From assembly GCF_900188445.1 (NCBI RefSeq), contig NZ_FZOR01000012.1, positions 119,724-183,723 of the forward strand: a DNA stretch of 64,000 nucleotides, in the 5' to 3' direction. Position 1 is the stretch's first letter. Every line of letters begins with the position of its first letter. The translations under genes were made by a program, and so were the position numbers. This stretch comes from Actinomadura meyerae (GTDB lineage Bacteria > Actinomycetota > Actinomycetes > Streptosporangiales > Streptosporangiaceae). Below, piece by piece: positions 59,474 to 64,000 of this stretch. The notes beneath the pieces were generated by a model, which made no database searches, was not told the DNA's origin, and saw only the letters and a program-made list of their open reading frames with translations.

Positions 59474-60973
59474 ATGTCCGTGGCCACGGAGAGCGCCGAG
59501 ACGTTCGCGTCCCTGAACCCGGCCACCGGCGAGGTCGTCGCCGAGCATCCCCGCCAGGACGGTGCCGCGGTGGCGGCCGCGATCGAGCGCGCCCGGGAGG
59601 CCGCCGAGTGGTGGCGCGCCCTCGGCTGGAAGGAGCGCCGGCTCCGGCTGCTCAACGTCAAGGGGTCGCTCGCCCGCAACCTGAACCGGATGGCCGAGCT
59701 CATCCACCAGGAGACCGGCAAGCCGGTCCAGGACGCCCAGCTCGAGACGATCATGGCGATCACCCACCTGGACTGGGCGGCCCGCAACGCGCAGAAGGTC
59801 CTCGGGCCGCGCAGCGTCTTCCCCGGCCTGATGGCGGTCAACCAGAAGTGCGTGCTGGAGTACCAGCCGCTCGGCGTCGTCGGCGTCATCGGCCCGTGGA
59901 ACTACCCGATCTTCACCCCGATGGGCTCGATCGGGTACGCGCTCGCCGCCGGCAACGCCGTCGTGTTCAAGCCGTCGGAGTTCACCCCGGGCGTCGGGGT
60001 GCTGCTCGCGGAGCTGTTCGACGCGGTGATCCCCGAGCACCCGGTGCTGCAGACGGTCACCGGCCTCGGCGAGACGGGCGCGGCGCTCGCCTCGTCCCCG
60101 CACGTCGACAAGATCGCCTTCACCGGCTCGGCCCGCACCGCCAAGCGCGTGATGGCGGCCTGCGCCGAGAACCTCACCCCGATCGTCGCCGAGTGCGGCG
60201 GCAAGGACGCCTGCATCGTCGACTCCGACGCCGACCTCGACGCCGCCGCCGACGCGGCGCTGTGGGGCGCCATGTCGAACGCGGGCCAGACCTGCATCGG
60301 CGTCGAGCGCATCTACGTCGTGGACGAGGCGTACGACAAGTTCCTCGGCAAGCTCACCGAGAAGGCCAAGGACCTGCGCCCCGGCTTCGACCGTGAAGCG
60401 GCCTACGGCCCGATCACGATGCCGGGGCAGCTCGACATCATCGAGCGGCACATCAAGGACGCCCTCGACAAGGGCGGCAAGGCGGTCGTCGGCGGCGCCG
60501 AGTCGGTGCGCAAGCCCTACGTGGAGCCGGTCGTGCTGACCAACGTGCCGGACGACTCGGCCGCCGTCTGCGAGGAGACCTTCGGCCCGACGATCACCGT
60601 CCACCGCGTCAAGGACCTCGACGAGGCGGTGCACAAGGCCAACAAGACCAGCTACGGCCTCGCCGGGACGATCTTCTCCGGCAACAAGGCCCGCGCGCTG
60701 GACGTCGCCCGGCGGATGCGCTCCGGCATGACCTCCATCAACGCCTTCGCCGCGTTCGCCCAGGTCGCCGCGCTGCCGTTCGGCGGGGTCGGCGAGTCCG
60801 GGTTCGGCCGCATCCACGGCGCGGACGGCCTGCGCGAGTTCACCCGCCCGAAGGCCATCACCCGGCAGCGGTTCGCGACGATGAACCTCACCACGTTCGC
60901 GCGCACCGAGAAGGAGATGGCCCGCGTCCTCGGCATGATCAACATGATCCACGGCCGCCGCTACAAGCGCTGA
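59474..60973 (+). CDS. NAD(P)-dependent aldehyde dehydrogenase
   Basis: A 499-residue ALDH-superfamily enzyme. Catalytic Cys in SNAGQTCIGVER, general base Glu in AECGGKD, NAD motif FTGSARTAKR and the Asn in IGPWNYPI. It oxidises aldehydes to acids; following the carotenoid oxygenase it probably removes the cleavage aldehyde. The ~30-residue C-terminal extension (LTTFARTEKEMARVLG) is amphipathic and may contact the membrane. GGGAGG precedes the ATG. Confidence 0.94.
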   Translation: MSVATESAETFASLNPATGEVVAEHPRQDGAAVAAAIERAREAAEWWRALGWKERRLRLLNVKGSLARNLNRMAELIHQETGKPVQDAQLETIMAITHLDWAARNAQKVLGPRSVFPGLMAVNQKCVLEYQPLGVVGVIGPWNYPIFTPMGSIGYALAAGNAVVFKPSEFTPGVGVLLAELFDAVIPEHPVLQTVTGLGETGAALASSPHVDKIAFTGSARTAKRVMAACAENLTPIVAECGGKDACIVDSDADLDAAADAALWGAMSNAGQTCIGVERIYVVDEAYDKFLGKLTEKAKDLRPGFDREAAYGPITMPGQLDIIERHIKDALDKGGKAVVGGAESVRKPYVEPVVLTNVPDDSAAVCEETFGPTITVHRVKDLDEAVHKANKTSYGLAGTIFSGNKARALDVARRMRSGMTSINAFAAFAQVAALPFGGVGESGFGRIHGADGLREFTRPKAITRQRFATMNLTTFARTEKEMARVLGMINMIHGRRYKR

Positions 60974-61008
60974 CCGATGGCGGGCGTCCCCGGCCGGGGG
61001 CGCCCGCC

Positions 61009-61014
61009 TAGACT
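61009..61014 (+). promoter_or_regulatory. -10 hexamer TAGACT for a leaderless GNAT gene
   Basis: TAGACT is 7 nt upstream of the ATG at 61022. Confidence 0.45.
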
Positions 61015-61021
61015 CGAAACC

Positions 61022-61516
61022 ATGACATCCGGGACGTTCGGCGCGCCCGTGCGCAGCCGCCTCCAGGCATCCCTGGACGCGGCGTCCCCGCCTCCGCCCG
61101 GGGTCGTCCGCCCGTTCACCGAGTCCGACCTGCCCGCCCTGGCCGCCGCCATGTGGGACGCCTACCGGGGCACCCCCGACGAGGCCGACGTCGGCGACCT
61201 GCAGGGCGCCGCACGCGAGATCCGGCTCACCCTGAACGGCGAGTACGGCCGCTTCCTCCCCGAAGCCTCGTTCGTCACGGACCACGAAGGCCGCCCGATC
61301 GGCGCGGCCCTGGTCACCCTCTACCGGGACGAGCCGCTTCTGGCGTTCCTCTTCACGGCCCCGTCCCACGCGGGCCGGGGCGTCGGCCGGACGCTGGTCC
61401 AGGCGGCCATGCACGCCCTGGCCCCCGACCACGGCACCCTTTCCCTGGCGGTGACCCGCCGCAACCGCCGCGCCCGCCGCCTCTACAACCACCTCGGCTT
61501 CACCGAGATCGCCTGA
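61022..61516 (+). CDS. GNAT-family N-acetyltransferase
   Basis: A 164-residue GNAT protein. The acetyl-CoA pyrophosphate loop is HAGRGVGRTLVQAAM, followed by AVTRRNRRARRLYNHLGF. The first ~30 residues are a Pro-rich extension. Substrate unknown. Start chosen for the leaderless -10; an in-frame ATG at 60977 would give 15 more residues. Confidence 0.9.
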   Translation: MTSGTFGAPVRSRLQASLDAASPPPPGVVRPFTESDLPALAAAMWDAYRGTPDEADVGDLQGAAREIRLTLNGEYGRFLPEASFVTDHEGRPIGAALVTLYRDEPLLAFLFTAPSHAGRGVGRTLVQAAMHALAPDHGTLSLAVTRRNRRARRLYNHLGFTEIA

Positions 61517-61526
61517 CGGACGGTCT

Positions 61527-61979
61527 TCACCTTGCCCGCACGCACACCCAGTCCGCGGGCATCTCCCCGGACCGCAGGAAATCGCGCAGCCGCTCCGGCT
61601 CCGGCACGACCCGCTCCAGCTCCGGGTAGAGGATCTTCTCTTCCTTCAGGTTGTGGTGCAGGAGCTGGACGTTCAGCCGCCGGCAGAGGGTGAGCGCGGC
61701 CTCGTCGTCCGGCGCCTCATCGAGCGCACCGAGCGTCGTCCACATCTCCCCGTGCTCCCGCAGCATCACCAGGACCGGCGCCATCAGCCCCGCCGCGTGC
61801 AGCGCGGGGAACAGGAACTCCTCTTCGAGGTAGATGTGGCGGCGCAGCGCCCGGACGGCACGCGCCAGCGACTCCCGGTCCCGCTTACCGCCCGCGGGGT
61901 TGGCCGTGAACGCCTCGATCCCCTCGTCGATCTCGTGGTGCTCCCGCTCAAGTGCCGCCGCCAGCGACTCGATCTCCAT
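61527..61979 (-). CDS. Hemerythrin-domain (HHE cation-binding) protein
   Basis: A 150-residue four-helix diiron protein: LEREHHEIDEGI, RRHIYLEEEFLFPAL, REHGEMW and LLHHNLKEEKILYPEL supply the His/Glu ligands. Such proteins bind O2 or NO or store iron. ATG 61979 has TAATAT exactly 7 nt upstream, so a leaderless start is favoured over ATG 61988. It converges on the GNAT gene (10-bp gap). Confidence 0.92.
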   Translation of the reverse strand: MEIESLAAALEREHHEIDEGIEAFTANPAGGKRDRESLARAVRALRRHIYLEEEFLFPALHAAGLMAPVLVMLREHGEMWTTLGALDEAPDDEAALTLCRRLNVQLLHHNLKEEKILYPELERVVPEPERLRDFLRSGEMPADWVCVRAR

Positions 61980-61986
61980 GAGCGAC

Positions 61987-61992
61987 ATATTA
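61987..61992 (-). promoter_or_regulatory. -10 hexamer TAATAT for the leaderless hemerythrin gene
   Basis: TAATAT is 7 nt upstream of ATG 61979, within the 8-bp palindrome TATTAATA in an unusually AT-rich stretch. Confidence 0.5.
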
Positions 61993-62054
61993 ATACACAT
62001 CAGTCTTGTAAAAACTGACATAGGTTGTGAGAAATAAGCCACCTGCCCACCGCC

Positions 62055-63428
62055 CTACTGCCGGTCGGGCCGGACGATGTACCAGGCTCCGGACGGCGTG
62101 ATCCAGAGGAGCAGTCCGGGCCACACCTGGTGGAGTCGCCAGCCGGAGGTCTGCTTCAACCGGTGGTGGCGCCTGCACAGCGGTGCGAGGTTGCAGCGGC
62201 AGGTGGTGCCGGGCCGCCAGGGGACCGTGTGGTCGAGGTCGCAGCGCCGCGAAGGCTGGTTGCAGGTGGGGAACACGCACCTGCCGTGGCGGGCCACGAT
62301 CTCCCGGCGCAGTGCGGCGGACGGCCGGTAGCCGGGGTTGCCATGGCTCTGCTCGCCGCCCCGGCAGGCGAGGTCGCGGGCGTCGGCGAACTGCTCGTGG
62401 ATGCGCCCCGCCGCCCGCCGGATCGCGTCCGGCAGCTCACAAGGCTCGACCCGACCACGCACATGGTTCAGGCGCCGCTCCACCTCGTCCGCCAGCGCCG
62501 CAATGCCCGCATCAGCATCACCGGCGGACGCATCGTCCCCATGCGCCGGACCAGGGAACTGAGTCACCCTCGCCTGTGAGTCGTCACACGTCCCGGAAAG
62601 AAGGGCGCGGACGGCGTCGGGAAGCTCGACCCCGTGCAGGAGCCGAGTGGCGAGGTCGGCGCGAACGGCGCTCAGCGGACGGGGGTCGCCATCGGCCTTG
62701 ATGCCGTTGGCCGCAGCCGTGATCTTGTTGAAGATGGCGTGGGCGTCCTCGGCCGCGAGATCGCACAACGCGAGGTCGGAGGTTCCGGACGGGTTGTCCC
62801 ACAGTTCGAGGCGCCGCTGCCGTACCGCTTCCCGCTTGCGCTCCTCGATCGCCTGGGGTGCGAGTCGCTGCGCGACCCGCCGGATCCGGCGGCGAAGCTG
62901 CCCGGTGGTCTGCTCGTTCGCCTTTTCCAGAGCGACGCACTGGACCTTCCCCGCCACGTCCTCCGGAAGGTGCTCGGTCACGTCACAGATCACGCGGGCC
63001 TTCGCCAGGTCGATGCGACCGGCGCCCAGCGCCTCTCCGGTGGCGGCCAGCGGGCCGGTCAACTGCTCGGCCAGATGGACGAGGGTGGCGGCGGCGTTCC
63101 CGGTGACGGTCAGAGCCGCGGCGACCTCTTCGGTGACCGATTCACGTGCCGACAACACCCGATAGTCAGCCTCGGCATCCGAAGCATCCTCGGACGTGCG
63201 GCGGCGGGTGAGTTCGGCGATCGCGGCCAGTTCCCTAGCTTGCGCCCAGGAGGTCTGCCGACGCGCGGCCGCCGCGACCTGCAGCAGTTCGCCATCGGTC
63301 AGATCAGCCAGCCGCTCTTTTGCACCCGACAGGCAGACCGCCAATTGCGCGCCGGGCGGAAACCACGCCCGATCTTCCCATTCACGCTGCCCATCATCAA
63401 TCGCGATGACCTCAGCGGAACCGGACAC
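62055..63428 (-). CDS. DUF222/HNH endonuclease-domain protein (REP13E12 type)
   Basis: A 457-residue protein. Residues ~30-330 are the helical DUF222 domain (DGELLQVAAAARRQTSWAQARELAAIAELTRRR, in parts). The C-terminal HNH nuclease has CVFPTCNQPSRRCDLDHTVPW, then CNLAPLCRRHHRLKQ. These proteins occur in many copies in actinobacteria, e.g. the M. tuberculosis REP13E12 repeats, and serve as integration sites for prophages; their role is unclear. GTG after GGGGGGTGA. Codon use is a little less GC-biased than in its neighbours, and an IS follows. Confidence 0.93.
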   Translation of the reverse strand: MSGSAEVIAIDDGQREWEDRAWFPPGAQLAVCLSGAKERLADLTDGELLQVAAAARRQTSWAQARELAAIAELTRRRTSEDASDAEADYRVLSARESVTEEVAAALTVTGNAAATLVHLAEQLTGPLAATGEALGAGRIDLAKARVICDVTEHLPEDVAGKVQCVALEKANEQTTGQLRRRIRRVAQRLAPQAIEERKREAVRQRRLELWDNPSGTSDLALCDLAAEDAHAIFNKITAAANGIKADGDPRPLSAVRADLATRLLHGVELPDAVRALLSGTCDDSQARVTQFPGPAHGDDASAGDADAGIAALADEVERRLNHVRGRVEPCELPDAIRRAAGRIHEQFADARDLACRGGEQSHGNPGYRPSAALRREIVARHGRCVFPTCNQPSRRCDLDHTVPWRPGTTCRCNLAPLCRRHHRLKQTSGWRLHQVWPGLLLWITPSGAWYIVRPDRQ

Positions 63429-63607
63429 GGACGTTCACCCCCCAACCCGCATCAGCAATCCAATTTTAGCGCACCACCTCACCAATACCGGCAGACAATT
63501 CAGACACTTCGAATTCCGATCTTCATTTTCTTCAACTCACCACCTCCCCGACCGTCAACAAAAGGACGCCCCTTGTGCTCGCAGCAACACAAGCCCCCAC
63601 CGACCTA

Positions 63608-64000
63608 GGCCGTGTTTCAGAAGTTGATCACGGTGTGTCTGCCGGTTCGGGATGATCTTGTTTGTGGGTCGTGGTGATCTGACCGATGCGCAGTGGGCGC
63701 TGTTGGAGCCGTTGCTGCCGGTGGGGGCGAAGCCTGGTCGGCCGGTGGTGTGGTCGAAGCGGCACTTGATCGACGAGATCAGATGGCGGGTCCGCACCGG
63801 TGTCCCCTGGCGTGATAGGGCCGTCCGCGCACCCGGCCCTTCCGGGTCCGCGCCGACAAGGCTTACTCTTCGCGAGGCAACCGCGCCTATCTGCGCAGGC
63901 GCGGCATCGCATGCACCATTCCCGAGCCGGCCGACCAGATCGGCCACCGCAAGCGGCGCGGTTCGGCGGGCGGGCGCCCTCCGGCGTTCGACGCTGACGA
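63608..64000 (+). mobile_element. IS5-type insertion sequence, left end, internally deleted
   Basis: The left end begins GGCCGTGTTTCAGAAGT, typical of IS5-family terminal repeats, directly after CCTA. The right end is beyond the window. The transposase inside is broken. Confidence 0.8.
63652..64000 (+). pseudogene. IS5-family transposase, internal deletion and frameshift
   Basis: From ATG 63652 the first ~58 codons encode a normal transposase N-terminus (TDAQWALLEPLLPVGAKPGRP, then RWRVRTGVPWRD). Near 63820 the sequence jumps: the next recognisable part, RVRADKAYSSRGNRAYLRRRGI, belongs near the second catalytic Asp, well over 100 residues later in intact relatives, and is in another reading frame. 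The DDE core is therefore lost. No stop occurs before the window edge. Confidence 0.85.

Overview
The window is chromosomal DNA of a very high-GC actinobacterium. Codon third positions are almost all G or C, GTG starts are frequent, and the gene content (NucS mismatch endonuclease, CysO/CysM/Mec sulfur transfer, DivIVA-type coiled-coil proteins, DUF3039, SCO5389-family protein, SigE-type ECF sigma factor, REP13E12-type HNH protein) is typical of that phylum. A Streptosporangiales genus such as Actinomadura is my impression only; there is no rRNA in the window to test it. I see no tRNA or rRNA genes, CRISPR array or replication origin. The one mobile element is a broken IS5-type insertion at the right edge.

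Layout. 1-1.5 kb: a minus-strand pair of ferritin-like diiron protein and the start of a fatty-acyl reductase-type dehydrogenase, then an HTH-only AraC-like gene. 1.6-8.7 kb: a minus-strand regulatory run (ABC-2-like membrane protein, TetR, response regulator, LuxR-type ATPase regulator, duplicated DesK-like histidine kinase). 8.9-9.5 kb: a PlsC acyltransferase. 9.7-12.7 kb: three consecutive MEDS-domain genes (MEDS-HATPase, MEDS-STAS, MEDS-HATPase), which look like a partner-switching module. They converge on a three-gene SigE-type operon (12.7-14.2 kb). 14.3-21.5 kb: a block syntenic with M. tuberculosis Rv1331-Rv1341 (clpS, DUF2017, mec, cysO, cysM, thioesterase, murI, MBL phosphodiesterase, rph, rdgB), with a possible leaderless cysteine leader ORF between mec and cysO. 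21.6-24.1 kb: NAD salvage (pncB, pncA) and gluconokinase.

25-29 kb: an orphan FtsX-type permease behind a perfect palindrome, then a fused ArsR/phosphatase gene with a VOC gene. 29-36.4 kb: helicase, M43 protease, DUF3039, YqgE, an LPXTG protein, malic enzyme and a thioredoxin-TPR protein. 36.8-39.2 kb: a non-canonical ABC ATPase/membrane pair ending in three stacked hairpins. 39.4-45.6 kb: DUF3817, DUF4230, thiolase, methylmalonyl-CoA epimerase, a DivIVA-like coiled-coil protein and an AI-2E-type permease. 45.6-50.8 kb: two hydrolases, a duplicated 3-hydroxyacyl-CoA dehydrogenase, a luciferase-like oxidoreductase and an SCO5389-type protein. 51-57 kb: a HEAT-repeat protein, nucS, DUF3224, TetR, a site-2 protease, and a divergent TetR/NmrA pair. 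57-61 kb: PadR, membrane protein, carotenoid-oxygenase family enzyme and aldehyde dehydrogenase, probably one catabolic unit. 61-64 kb: GNAT, hemerythrin, HNH protein and the IS remnant.

Two patterns cut across the annotation. First, at least seven genes carry short tandem duplications (often 15-16 bp) at or just past their stop codon. Second, about a dozen genes have a TANNNT hexamer 6-8 nt before the start codon, the signature of leaderless transcripts. The MEDS trio, the cysO leader ORF and the stop-codon repeats are the most interesting signals here.
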